Of a stretch of 64,000 nucleotides of DNA, positions 35,524-45,233 are shown piece after piece; positions within the stretch are counted from its first letter, which is position 1; every line of letters begins with the position of its first letter. The position numbers were made by a program, and so were the translations under genes. Origin of the DNA: Herbaspirillum sp. 3R11. Lineage in GTDB: Bacteria; Pseudomonadota; Gammaproteobacteria; Burkholderiales; Burkholderiaceae_D. Where the stretch lies: the NCBI RefSeq assembly GCF_004563925.1, contig NZ_SPNJ01000003.1, positions 434,001-498,000 on the forward strand. The letters are read 5' to 3'. Below the pieces are notes generated by a model. The model saw nothing but the letters and a program-made list of their open reading frames with translations. It searched no databases and was not told where the DNA came from.

Positions 35524-36045
35524 ATGAAAAACGATATGGGCGACTCAGACATCATCAAGTGCAGACCGGCGACTCCTGACGACGCTGCAGCAATGTGCCA
35601 GGCTGAACGCGAAACGAGCCGTACACCGGGCCTTCTCATCTCCACGGCAGATGAACTGTCCGAACAGGATTTCCGGAAAAAGATTACCTGGCTGACCGAG
35701 GCCGGAATCTACGCTGTCGCCGAGATCGGCAACGAAGGCGTTGGCCACGCATCTCTGGAGCCGATGCCGTTGCAGGCCATGTCGCATGTATTTTCATTGA
35801 CCGTGCTCGTCCACCCCGGCTACACGGGACGCGGTATTGGCTCTGCCTTGATGAGCCACGTGTTGACATGGGCCGAAGACAATCCGCTTGTCGAGAAAGT
35901 TGAACTCAGGGTCAGAGAGAGCAATGCCGTTGCCCGGCGACTCTATGCCCGTTTCGGCTTTGTTGAGGAGGGACGGTTTGAGAGGCGCATAAAATTGGGA
36001 GACGGGACATACGTTGCCGACATTTCCATGGCTAGGTTTTTATAG
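35524..36045 (+). CDS. GNAT-family N-acetyltransferase
   Basis: This 173-residue acetyltransferase has the acetyl-CoA loop VHPGYTGRGIGSALMSHVL (about residues 97-115) and the C-terminal YARFGFVEEGRFERRIKLGDG typical of GNAT enzymes. It lies 10 bases after the AraC gene and ends one base before the convergent HD gene. The substrate is unknown. GC content here is lower than in the neighbours, which may hint at separate origin. Confidence 0.88.
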   Translation: MKNDMGDSDIIKCRPATPDDAAAMCQAERETSRTPGLLISTADELSEQDFRKKITWLTEAGIYAVAEIGNEGVGHASLEPMPLQAMSHVFSLTVLVHPGYTGRGIGSALMSHVLTWAEDNPLVEKVELRVRESNAVARRLYARFGFVEEGRFERRIKLGDGTYVADISMARFL

Positions 36046-36046
36046 C

Positions 36047-36634
36047 TTAAAGACTTTGCTGTGCAAAATGCTGGATCACCCACTGCTCGCACGCTTCCCA
36101 CAACTGCGGCGCGCCTTTTTGAATCACAGGACCATAGCGCGACAGCACCTGCTCCAGTAAAACGCCGTTCTCCGTCCAGGTGCCGCCGCCGGTGAAGATA
36201 TTGATGAGCAACGGTTGGAAGCGATCAAGCGCCTTCGCGAATTTGGCGTCTTCGGTTTCGGCACCTTCGAATTCCTGCCACAGGGCCAGAAATTGATCGC
36301 CCTGGTTTTCGGGCAACATGCCGAACAGGCGCTCCGCCGCCTTGGCCTCCTGCTCCGCCTGCACCGCCGCCGAAGATCCGCCATGAATCGGGAAATCGCC
36401 GACGTCGATCTCGACGATGTCGTGCAGCAGGAGCATGCGGATGACGCGATTGGCGTCCACCTCCCCGTTGGCGTACTCGCTCAGCAGCATGGCGTACATG
36501 GCGAGGTGCCAAGAATGTTCGGCGGAGTTTTCCTTGCGACTTTGATCGAGCAGCGGCGATTGCCGCACCACCGTTTTCAGCCTGTCGATTTCCCTCAGGA
36601 AGCCCAGCTGCTTTTCCAGCCTTGTTAATTCCAT
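36047..36634 (-). CDS. HD-domain 5'-nucleotidase, YfbR/HDDC2-like
   Basis: This 195-residue HD-family protein has the metal-binding pattern NSAEHSWHLAM, LLLHDIVEIDVGD and a later E/D pair. It resembles HDDC2 and YfbR, which dephosphorylate 5'-deoxynucleoside monophosphates. The ATG at 36634 has GAAGG upstream; an extension to 36673 is rejected. It stops one base before the GNAT gene end and lies after a terminator for the map operon. Confidence 0.86.
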   Translation of the reverse strand: MELTRLEKQLGFLREIDRLKTVVRQSPLLDQSRKENSAEHSWHLAMYAMLLSEYANGEVDANRVIRMLLLHDIVEIDVGDFPIHGGSSAAVQAEQEAKAAERLFGMLPENQGDQFLALWQEFEGAETEDAKFAKALDRFQPLLINIFTGGGTWTENGVLLEQVLSRYGPVIQKGAPQLWEACEQWVIQHFAQQSL

Positions 36635-36678
36635 AGCCTTCTCATGTGAATTGCATTCTTCAGGATTATACAAAGCGA

Positions 36679-36705
36679 TAAAAAAGGCCCGGTCATCCGG
36701 CCTCT
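36679..36705 (-). terminator. terminator for the ParD-like/map operon
   Basis: On the minus strand, AGGCCGG-ATGA-CCGGGCCT forms a stem (one bulged G) followed by TTTTTATC. It lies just after the map stop codon at 36711 and before the HD gene start. Confidence 0.8.
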
Positions 36706-36710
36706 TATGT

Positions 36711-37505
36711 TCACACTAGCGCTGAATACTCGCCTACCCCATCCGGCCATGGCGTGAGCACCTCAAAGCCGGTCTCGGTCACCGCCACCATGTGTTCCCA
36801 TTGCGCAGACAGCGAGTGGTCCTTGGTGACGACGGTCCAGCCGTCGAGCATTTCCTTCGAATGCCGCTTGCCCGCATTGATCATCGGTTCGATGGTGAAC
36901 ACCATGCCGGTTTGCAGCGACAAGCCGGCGCCCGGTTGTCCATAGTGGAGGATCTGCAAGTCTTCGTGATAGATCCTGCCGATGCCGTGGCCACAATATT
37001 CGCGCACCACGCTGAAACCTTCCTTGTGTGCGATCGACTGGATGGCGTAGCCGATGTCGCCCAGGGTCGCACCCGGTTTCACAGCGAGAATGCCGGCGCG
37101 CATCGCCTCGTAGGTTGTGGTCACCAGGCGTTTGGCCAGGATGCCCGGCTCGCCGACGAAGTACATGCGGCTGGTGTCGCCATGCCAGCCGTCCCTGGTC
37201 AGGGCAACGTCGATATTGATGATGTCGCCGTCCTTCAATGCGCGGTCGGAAGGTATGCCGTGGCAGATGACGTGATTGACCGAAGTGCAGATCGTCTTCG
37301 GATACCCGTTGTAGCCGATGTTGACAGGCACCGCTTCGAGCATGTCAACGATGTAGTCATGGCACAACTTGTCCAGCTGGTTGGTGGTCACGCCGGGGCG
37401 CACGTGCTCTGCAATCATTTCCAGGACTTTGGCCGCCAGCGCGCCGGACTTGCGCAGCATGGCAATGTCGTCGGGCGTCTTGATCTCGACTTCGGTGAAC
37501 ATCAT
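36711..37505 (-). CDS. map: methionine aminopeptidase type I, second paralogue
   Basis: This 264-residue enzyme is complete: metal ligands in INIDVAL, GDTSRMY, CGHGIGR, FTIEPMI and QWEHM. It differs from the first copy (16410-17177) at many positions and carries a C-terminal extension. The gene starts inside the last codons of the ParD-like gene (4-base overlap at 37502-37505), so the two are translationally coupled. It may be a conditional MetAP whose level is set by its partner. Confidence 0.94.
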   Translation of the reverse strand: MMFTEVEIKTPDDIAMLRKSGALAAKVLEMIAEHVRPGVTTNQLDKLCHDYIVDMLEAVPVNIGYNGYPKTICTSVNHVICHGIPSDRALKDGDIINIDVALTRDGWHGDTSRMYFVGEPGILAKRLVTTTYEAMRAGILAVKPGATLGDIGYAIQSIAHKEGFSVVREYCGHGIGRIYHEDLQILHYGQPGAGLSLQTGMVFTIEPMINAGKRHSKEMLDGWTVVTKDHSLSAQWEHMVAVTETGFEVLTPWPDGVGEYSALV

Positions 37506-37735
37506 GGTTTTTCAAGCGCGAGGGTGATTTCCCGGCGCTCGTCTTCGGCGCGGGCCTGCTGCTCCGCCTCGCGCAATTTCTGGCAGATCTCGTTGTAGCA
37601 AAGGCCGGGGTTCAACTCGGCCATCATGCCCACGCGCAGCCAGTGCTCGGCCTGCGAATTGATGGAACGGCTCATCGCGCCGCTGCTGAGGCGCAGATTG
37701 GTGTGCATCTGTTCGGTGATTTTGACGATTCCCAT
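37502..37735 (-). CDS. ParD-like family protein
   Basis: This 77-residue protein (MGIVKITEQMHTNLRLSSGA) matches the ParD-like family (PF11903 type) found beside map genes in many Proteobacteria. The N-terminal strand and helices suggest a ribbon-helix-helix DNA-binding fold; the C-terminal tail is acidic and helical. The ATG at 37735 is chosen because the in-frame extension to 37789 is unlike other members. No ParE-type toxin is nearby. Two 16-bp direct repeats lie just upstream and are probable autoregulatory sites. Confidence 0.85.
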   Translation of the reverse strand: MGIVKITEQMHTNLRLSSGAMSRSINSQAEHWLRVGMMAELNPGLCYNEICQKLREAEQQARAEDERREITLALEKP

Positions 37736-37747
37736 AAAGGCTCTTTG

Positions 37748-37785
37748 TATGAAATGTATATTAATCGTATATGAAACGTATATTA
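37748..37785. promoter_or_regulatory. direct-repeat operator of the ParD-like/map operon
   Basis: TATGAAATGTATATTA (37748-37763) and TATGAAACGTATATTA (37770-37785) differ at one position and are 22 bp apart, two turns of the helix. They lie 13-50 bases upstream of the ParD-like start in AT-rich sequence that could also contain the promoter. Ribbon-helix-helix proteins typically bind such phased repeats. Confidence 0.65.
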
Positions 37786-37854
37786 TCATGCGATCGCAAA
37801 GTCGTTCAACGCGGCCAGGATTACGCCACCCCGCGCGACTTAAATCATCCCGCC

Positions 37855-37884
37855 CTTGAAAAACCCTCCACCCGCCCCTATACT
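37855..37884 (+). promoter_or_regulatory. overlapping sigma-32 and sigma-70 promoters of groESL
   Basis: CTTGAAA (37855) and CCCCTATA (37875-37882) with 13 bases between match the sigma-32 heat-shock promoter. TTGAAA (37856-37861) and TATACT (37879-37884) with a 17-base spacer also match sigma-70. Both would start transcription near the CIRCE element. Confidence 0.85.
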
Positions 37885-37910
37885 TAGCACTCGTCAGGGG
37901 AGAGTGCTAA
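37884..37910 (+). promoter_or_regulatory. CIRCE element (HrcA operator)
   Basis: TTAGCACTC-N9-GAGTGCTAA is a perfect CIRCE consensus, overlapping the last base of the -10. It predicts HrcA repression of groESL in addition to sigma-32 induction. Confidence 0.97.
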
Positions 37911-38041
37911 CAGCTTCTTTTCTGGCCTACCCACTTTTCCGATGTGGCACGGAGTTCTTGCTGCAGGGCTTAAGTACACTTTGCAGCCAACGCCGCATTA
38001 TTTCGCAGTTTTTTTTAACTAATTGAATTTAAGGAGTTTTC

Positions 38042-38332
38042 ATGAGCCTTCGTCCTTTGCACGATCGCGTTATCGTCAAGCGTCTCGACCAAGAAACCAA
38101 GACCGCATCCGGTATCGTGCTGCCTGACGCAGCAACTGAAAAGCCGGATCAAGGCGAAATCCTGGCAGTCGGCAACGGCAAGATCCTGGATGACGGCAAG
38201 GTCCGTCCGCTGGCAGTCAAGGTCGGCGACCGCGTTCTGTTCGGCAAATACTCCGGCCAAGCCGTGAAGATCGACGGCCAGGAACTGCTGGTCATGCGCG
38301 AAGAAGACCTGTTCGCCGTCGTCGAAAAGTAA
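38042..38332 (+). CDS. groES: co-chaperonin GroES
   Basis: This 96-residue Hsp10 forms the heptameric lid of the GroEL chamber. [14 protein letters not shown], the mobile loop [14 protein letters not shown] and [13 protein letters not shown] are all characteristic. AAGGAGTTTTC lies before the ATG. It is the first gene of the classical operon with groEL 115 bases downstream, under CIRCE and heat-shock control. Confidence 0.98.
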   Translation: MSLRPLHDRVIVKRLDQETKTASGIVLPDAATEKPDQGEILAVGNGKILDDGKVRPLAVKVGDRVLFGKYSGQAVKIDGQELLVMREEDLFAVVEK

Positions 38333-38402
38333 TCGACGTCCTCTGCCGCGGCGCGACGTCAACCGTCCTGCGCCGGCAGCGAACAAGTCTGATCGAAGCT
38401 GA

Positions 38403-40100
<1,698 letters not shown>

Positions 40101-40178
40101 TTCGGCTGCGCCTGCATTCTCCGGAATGCGGGCGCACCGAAAAGCACAGACTTTTCCACACCAGCTTCGCGCTGTACA

Positions 40179-40210
40179 AAAAAGGCCTCGAGCGATCGAG
40201 GCCTTTTTTA
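40179..40210 (+). terminator. intrinsic terminator of the groESL operon
   Basis: AAAAAAGGCCTCGA-GCGA-TCGAGGCCTTTTTT is a 14-bp perfect stem with a 4-base loop and T6 tail. It can also serve the convergent ogt gene. Confidence 0.95.
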
Positions 40211-40264
40211 TTGTCCGGAGAATTGTCGTTTCTTCACCGGCATCCGATGTATCTGGTGTCCAGA

Positions 40265-40834
40265 TCAGTCGGCAAACAGCAAACCCTGGTTCGGATCCGG
40301 CAGCTTGCTGCGACGTTTTTGCGGGACGGCGGTGCCGGGCTTGTTGTGCAAGGCATGCGCGCCCTCAAGCGTAAGCAGCAGTTCCTTGGCCTTGAGGCCG
40401 CCGGCGAATCCGGTCAGCTCGCCCGAGGCGCCGATCACGCGATGACAGGGAGCGATGATGGAGATGGGATTCTTGCCGTTGGCCGCACCCACTGCGCGCA
40501 CCGCCTTGATGTCGCCGAGCTGCACGGCGATTTCGCTGTAGCTGCGTGTCTCGCCGAACGGAATGGTCAGCAGCGCCGCCCACACCCGCTTCTGGAAATC
40601 GGTGCCGGTGAAATCCAGCGCCACTTCAAACTGTTTGCGCTTGCCGGCGAAGTATTCGTTGAGTTGGCGCTCGGTCTCCAGCAGCACCGGGCTGCCTGGG
40701 TCGGCGCTCATTTCGCCCAGCCGTACCCGCGTGGGCTTGTCGTTTTCCCACAGGATCGCCGCCAACCGCTCGCCGCGGCCGACCAGGGTCAGCTCGCCGA
40801 CGGGCGACTTCATGGTTGTGTAGACGTATGCCAT
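40265..40834 (-). CDS. ogt: methylated-DNA--protein-cysteine methyltransferase
   Basis: This 189-residue suicide enzyme removes alkyl groups from O6-guanine. The active-site signature is intact as IIAPCHRVIG with the acceptor cysteine near residue 138; the arginine finger helix (GDIKAVRAVGAANGKNP) precedes it. The length and absence of an Ada domain fit Ogt. The C-terminal tail (PQKRRSKLPDPNQGLLFAD) is longer than usual. It is convergent with groEL. Confidence 0.94.
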   Translation of the reverse strand: MAYVYTTMKSPVGELTLVGRGERLAAILWENDKPTRVRLGEMSADPGSPVLLETERQLNEYFAGKRKQFEVALDFTGTDFQKRVWAALLTIPFGETRSYSEIAVQLGDIKAVRAVGAANGKNPISIIAPCHRVIGASGELTGFAGGLKAKELLLTLEGAHALHNKPGTAVPQKRRSKLPDPNQGLLFAD

Positions 40835-41134
40835 TGATGGTTTCCTTCCGGGCCGGGACGGCTATCTTAGTCGCATTGGCGCAAACATGCAGGCGAGGCA
40901 TTCCGGTTTGTCAAAAATGAAACTGCGGGCATGATCAAAGCAGGCATTCTTGCTTGCAATTCGCCCCAAAAAGCGCTTGGTTATGCCTTTTTCTCATTAG
41001 GGAATATGCAAAATGTAGTTCCGCCTGCAACGAAATCCTCATAAAATCACGGCTCTATATAAAAATATCGGCAGCAGCTTGCCCAACGAGGCTGGTTTTG
41101 CTGCCTTTTTCATTCAAGCAACATCGAAAGCAAT
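40835..41134. other. 300-bp region upstream of metN
   Basis: No gene is seen. It contains an AT-rich stretch with a possible -10 (TATATA at 41056-41061) and, 25 bases before the metN ATG, a hairpin with a T-run (41070-41110). The ogt promoter must lie near its left end. Confidence 0.6.
41070..41110 (+). terminator. terminator-like hairpin in the metN leader (possible attenuator)
   Basis: GGCAGCA (41070-41076) pairs with TGCTGCC (41099-41105), directly followed by TTTTT. The loop can form an inner CAGC/GCTG pairing. It sits between a possible promoter and metN. No gene ends upstream on this strand, so it may act as an attenuator or define a short leader RNA. No known SAM riboswitch fold is recognised. 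Confidence 0.5.
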
Positions 41135-42184
41135 ATGATCGAAATACAGGGGGTCACCCAACGCTTCCCCAACGGTGACGGCTCGGTCGATGCGGTACGC
41201 AACGTCGACCTGTCCATCCGCAAGGGCGAAGTCTTCGGCATCATCGGCCGCAGCGGCGCCGGCAAGAGCACGCTGGTGCGCACCATCAACCTGCTCAATC
41301 GCCCGACCGAAGGCAAGATCATCCTCGACGGCAAAGACATGACCACGCTGTCGGCCGACGACCTGCGCGATGCGCGTCGCCACATCGGCATGATCTTCCA
41401 GCACTTCAACCTGCTGTCGTCGCGCACCGTCTACAACAACATCGCGCTGCCGCTGGAACTGGCGGGCCTGTCCAAGGCTGAGATCGCCAAGAAAGTTGAG
41501 CCGCTGCTGGAATTGGTCGGCCTGACCGCTCTGAAGGATCGCTATCCGGCGCAAATCTCCGGCGGCCAGAAACAGCGCGTCGGCATCGCCCGCGCGCTGG
41601 CCAACGATCCCAAGGTATTGCTGTCGGACGAAGCCACCTCGGCGCTCGATCCGGAAACCACACGCTCCATCCTCGAGCTGCTGCGCAAGATCAACAAGGA
41701 ACTGGGCCTGACCATCGTGCTGATCACGCACCAGATGGAAGTCATCAAGGTGATCTGCGACCGCGTCGCCGTGATGGAAGCCGGTGAAGTCATCGAACAG
41801 GGTGAAGTGCTGGACGTGTTCCGCGAACCGAAACATGAAGTCACGCGCGCCCTGATCGGCGACGTGATCGCCCATGAACTGCCCAAGGGCGTGCTGGAGC
41901 GCCTGCGTGCGCGTCTGGCCAATACCGAAGCAGGTTCGGGTACGGATCACCTGTTCCGCTTCGCCTTCACCGGCTCGGGCGTGGACCAGCCGCATCTGTC
42001 GGAAGCGGTGCGCCGCTTCAACCTGGACTTCAACATCCTGCACGGCCAGATCGACGAGATCCAGGGCCAGGCCTTCGGTTCGCTGGCGATCCTCGCCAAC
42101 GGCACCGCCGAGAACATTACCAATGCAATGGATTACCTGCGTGCGCAAGGCGTCGTGGTAGAGGAGCTGAACCATGTCATCTGA
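41135..42184 (+). CDS. metN: methionine ABC transporter, ATP-binding protein
   Basis: This 349-residue ABC ATPase has Walker [10 protein letters not shown], signature [15 protein letters not shown], Walker [14 protein letters not shown] and the H-loop ITHQME, then a C-terminal NIL domain (about 265-345) that binds methionine and inhibits transport. It overlaps metI by 11 bases. With metI and metQ it forms the complete high-affinity D/L-methionine importer. Confidence 0.97.
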   Translation: MIEIQGVTQRFPNGDGSVDAVRNVDLSIRKGEVFGIIGRSGAGKSTLVRTINLLNRPTEGKIILDGKDMTTLSADDLRDARRHIGMIFQHFNLLSSRTVYNNIALPLELAGLSKAEIAKKVEPLLELVGLTALKDRYPAQISGGQKQRVGIARALANDPKVLLSDEATSALDPETTRSILELLRKINKELGLTIVLITHQMEVIKVICDRVAVMEAGEVIEQGEVLDVFREPKHEVTRALIGDVIAHELPKGVLERLRARLANTEAGSGTDHLFRFAFTGSGVDQPHLSEAVRRFNLDFNILHGQIDEIQGQAFGSLAILANGTAENITNAMDYLRAQGVVVEELNHVI

Positions 42185-42827
42185 ACTGATTGATCTCTTC
42201 ATCAGCTCGTTCGGCGAAACGCTGATGATGGTCGGCATCTCCGGCCTGCTCGGCGCCGTCTTCGGCGTGCCGCTCGGCATCGCGCTGCACCTGACCGAAC
42301 GCAAGGGCATCCTGCCCAACCTGGCGTTCAATCGCATCGCCGGCCTGCTGGTCAACGCCGTGCGTTCGACGCCGTTCATCATTTTGCTGGTGGCCGTGAT
42401 CCCGTTCACGCGCTTCTTCGTCGGCACCTCAATTGGCACCGCCGCTGCGATCGTGCCGCTGACCATCGCCTCGGCGCCGTTCATCGCGCGCCTGGTCGAG
42501 ACCGCCTTGCGCGAAGTCGACCATGGCCTGGTCGAAGCCGCGCAAGCCATGGGCGCGACCACCTGGCAAATCATTTACAAGGTATTGGTGCCTGAAGCGT
42601 TTGCTGGTATCGTCGCGGGTCTTACGATCACCTTCGTCAGCCTGGTCGGCTATTCCGCCATGGCGGGCGCGATCGGCGGCGGCGGCCTGGGCGACCTCGG
42701 CATCCGCTACGGCTACCAGCGCTTCCTGCCGGAAGTGATGCTGGCGGTGGTGCTGATCCTGATCGTATTTGTGCAATTGGTGCAAACACTGGGCGATGTC
42801 CTGGTACGTCGTCTGAGCCATCGTTAA
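42174..42827 (+). CDS. metI: methionine ABC transporter, permease
   Basis: This 217-residue inner membrane protein has five hydrophobic helices and the EAA loop [22 protein letters not shown] that contacts MetN. The length matches MetI exactly. It begins within the end of metN and is followed 65 bases later by metQ. Confidence 0.97.
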   Translation: MSSELIDLFISSFGETLMMVGISGLLGAVFGVPLGIALHLTERKGILPNLAFNRIAGLLVNAVRSTPFIILLVAVIPFTRFFVGTSIGTAAAIVPLTIASAPFIARLVETALREVDHGLVEAAQAMGATTWQIIYKVLVPEAFAGIVAGLTITFVSLVGYSAMAGAIGGGGLGDLGIRYGYQRFLPEVMLAVVLILIVFVQLVQTLGDVLVRRLSHR

Positions 42828-42892
42828 GAACAGGTCCAGGCGTAAAAAATAATGCAGCTATCCGCTGCTGCTATCGAAGAGAGAGGGAAACA

Positions 42893-43693
42893 ATGAATCG
42901 TCGTCAATTAATCCAATTTTTCGCAGGTCTGGGCGTGGTTGCCGGCCTGGTGTCCGCACCGGTCCTGGCGCAAGACAAGCCGATCAAGATCGGCGCCACC
43001 GGCGGCCCGCACGCTGAAATCCTGGAACAAGTCAAAAAGATCGCCGAGAAAGACGGCCTGAAGCTGCAGATCGTTGAATTCAGCGACTACATCCAGCCGA
43101 ACGCCGCGCTGTCGGCCGGCGATCTGGATGCCAACAGCTACCAGCACCAACCGTACCTGGACGCGCAAGTCAAGGACCGCGGCTACAAGCTGGTCAGCGT
43201 CGGCACCACCATCACCTTCCCGATGGGCGTGTACTCGAAGAAGATCAAGTCGCTCAACGACCTGAAGAACGGCGCTCGCGTCGGCATCCCTAACGATCCG
43301 ACCAACGGCGGCCGCGCGCTGCTGTTGCTGCAAGCCCAAGGCGTGCTCAAGCTGAAAGCCGATGCCGGCCTGAAGGCGACACCGCTGGACATCGTCGACA
43401 ATCCGAAGAAGGTCAAGATCATCGAACTGGACGCAGCCCAACTGCCGCGTTCGCTGGATGACTTCGATGCCGCCGCCATCAACGGCAACTTCGCTGAATC
43501 CGCCGGCTTGTCGCCAACCAAGGACGGCATCGCCATCGAAGCCGCCAAGGGCCCTTATGTCAACGTCATCGCCGTGCGCGTCGAAGACAAGGACAAGCCT
43601 TGGGTCGCCAAGCTGGTCAAGGCTTACCACAGCCCGGAAATCAAGAAATTCGTGATCGAGAAGTACAAGAACTCGGTCGTGACTTCCTGGTAA
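42893..43693 (+). CDS. metQ: methionine ABC transporter, substrate-binding protein
   Basis: This 266-residue NlpA/MetQ-family protein has a signal peptide ending VLA-QD and a mature start KPIKIGATGGPHAEILEQVK typical of MetQ. There is no lipobox cysteine, so it is probably soluble in the periplasm rather than a lipoprotein as in E. coli. Binding motifs NSYQHQPYLDAQ and GARVGIPNDPTNGGRALLLL are intact. GAGAGAGGG lies before the ATG. A strong terminator follows. Confidence 0.97.
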   Translation: MNRRQLIQFFAGLGVVAGLVSAPVLAQDKPIKIGATGGPHAEILEQVKKIAEKDGLKLQIVEFSDYIQPNAALSAGDLDANSYQHQPYLDAQVKDRGYKLVSVGTTITFPMGVYSKKIKSLNDLKNGARVGIPNDPTNGGRALLLLQAQGVLKLKADAGLKATPLDIVDNPKKVKIIELDAAQLPRSLDDFDAAAINGNFAESAGLSPTKDGIAIEAAKGPYVNVIAVRVEDKDKPWVAKLVKAYHSPEIKKFVIEKYKNSVVTSW

Positions 43694-43731
43694 TCCGGCT
43701 GTAGTCCGTCACCGGCAAGCAGTTGCGCCGC

Positions 43732-43762
43732 AAAAAGGGCTTTCTTCGGAAAGCCCTTTTTT
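43732..43762 (+). terminator. intrinsic terminator after metQ
   Basis: AAAAAGGGCTTTC-TTCG-GAAAGCCCTTTTT forms a 13-bp stem with a UUCG tetraloop and T6 tail. Confidence 0.95.
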
Positions 43763-43915
43763 ACGCCTGTAGCTTTCCGAAAAGCAAAACAAACACCGAA
43801 AAACCCTTTTCTTGCCCGCAAGACAATTGTCAAAAAGGAAATATATTAATCCGTGCACAGCCTTGCGCACGGGAGCCGCCCGATGACGGCAAGGCTGTTT
43901 CAGGAAGGAACATCC

Positions 43916-45127
43916 ATGAAAAAGATCCGCCGCCTTTTTCTAGCCGTCCTCATCCACTCCGCTCTCTCCGGCAGCCCTGCCCTCGCCGCTTCTGCCGGCG
44001 ACAATACCCATACCATCCTGATCGGATTTGCCGGCCCGCTTGCCTGGCCTCTGGCGCAGAGCGGCCAATACGGAGTCCAGCTGGCGATCGATGAAGCCAA
44101 CCGCGCCGGCTATTCCATGAATGGCAAGAAAATGGTCTTCAAGCTGCTTGCCATGGACGACAAAGCCGACGTCGCCGTTGCCGGGTTCATCGCCAAATCG
44201 ATGGTCGCCGCCGGTGTTGCCGGCGTAATCGGTCACTGGTTATCGGCGCCGACCAATGTTGCGGCGCCAATCTATGCCGCAGCCGGCGTGCCGCAGATCA
44301 GTTCCTCCGCGGCTGCGCCGGAATTTACCCAACAGGGCTATGCGACCAGCTTTCGCGCGGTCGGCAGCAGTGAAGATGCCGCCATCGCCATTGCCGAGTT
44401 TGCGACTCAGGAACTGAAGTCAAAACGCATTGCAATCATCGACGACACCACCGCTTTCGGCGCGCGCATGGCAGAGCTGTTTGCCGAACAATTTCGTTCA
44501 CCCAACCAGGTGGTTGTCCGCAGCACCGTGAGCAACAAGACTTCCGATTTCAACGCCGTATTGACCCAATTTACAGCCGGTGAAGTCGATCTGATTTTCT
44601 TCGGCGGCTACCTTCGGCGTTCAGAGGATCTGGTGCGTGCCCGGCAACGGCTGCGCGTTCCCGCAAAATTGTTCCTGACCGGCAGCGTAGTGAATCCGAT
44701 TTTCCTGAGCATGATCCAGGGTGCGGGCGATGGCCTGTTTGCCTCGGCCCCCGGCAAACCCTACGAGGAACACCCGCAATTCAAGGCGCTGGAGAAAAAC
44801 TTCAACGTGAAATTTCGAACCGCTATCAGCGTCTACACGGTCTCGTCCTACGATGCCTGCAACACATTGATTGCGGCGATCAAGAAAGCCAATTCACTGG
44901 AACCGCGGATGATCGTGGAGGAACTCCACAAAATTCGCCACAAAGGCTTGCTTGGCACGGTGGCGTTCGATGCCAACGGCAATTTGCAAAATCCCGCGTT
45001 TACCGTCTATCGCATACAAGACCAGCGCTGGGTGCCGGTCAAAACCTACGACGTCAGGAGAAAATCCTGCTCTCCCGATACCGGCACCGGCACCGGCGCC
45101 GGAACAGCTGCTTGCGACGGAAACTGA
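43916..45127 (+). CDS. branched-chain amino acid ABC transporter substrate-binding protein (orphan)
   Basis: This 403-residue periplasmic-binding protein of the LivJ/K type has a signal peptide (MKKIRRLFLAVLIHSALSGS, cleavage near ALA-AS) and the type-1 fold motifs ILIGFAGPLAWPLAQSG, VIGHWLSAPTNVAAPIYAAAGVPQIS, YDACNTLIAAIKKA. The C-terminus is Thr/Gly-rich (DTGTGTGAGT). AGGAAGG precedes the ATG at 43916; an extension to 43853 is rejected. No permease or ATPase gene is adjacent, so it must work with a transporter elsewhere or act as a sensor. Confidence 0.9.
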   Translation: MKKIRRLFLAVLIHSALSGSPALAASAGDNTHTILIGFAGPLAWPLAQSGQYGVQLAIDEANRAGYSMNGKKMVFKLLAMDDKADVAVAGFIAKSMVAAGVAGVIGHWLSAPTNVAAPIYAAAGVPQISSSAAAPEFTQQGYATSFRAVGSSEDAAIAIAEFATQELKSKRIAIIDDTTAFGARMAELFAEQFRSPNQVVVRSTVSNKTSDFNAVLTQFTAGEVDLIFFGGYLRRSEDLVRARQRLRVPAKLFLTGSVVNPIFLSMIQGAGDGLFASAPGKPYEEHPQFKALEKNFNVKFRTAISVYTVSSYDACNTLIAAIKKANSLEPRMIVEELHKIRHKGLLGTVAFDANGNLQNPAFTVYRIQDQRWVPVKTYDVRRKSCSPDTGTGTGAGTAACDGN

Positions 45128-45189
45128 AGTCCACCGCCCGGCATGAACCTCGAACCTCAGCGAGAACTTGCAACCATGCACGCAATAAA

Positions 45190-45209
45190 AAAACCGCCGG
45201 AGCGGTTTT
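45190..45209. terminator. bidirectional terminator
   Basis: AAAACCGC-CGGA-GCGGTTTT gives an 8-bp perfect stem. Flanking A and T runs are present on both strands, with T7 on the minus strand. It separates the binding-protein gene and the convergent GTPase gene. Confidence 0.85.
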
Positions 45210-45233
45210 CCTGACCAACGACATCGGCTCGCT

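Noticed and set aside
37502..37735. ParD-like gene as half of a ParDE toxin-antitoxin system
   Set aside because: There is no ParE/RelE-like gene next to it; the partner is methionine aminopeptidase.
41070..41110. SAM riboswitch before metN
   Set aside because: The leader is too short and no SAM-I, SAM-II or SAH core motif is visible; kept only as a possible attenuator.
41114..42574. 486-codon minus-strand open frame opposite metN and metI
   Set aside because: It spans two well-supported genes in antisense and has no recognisable domain.
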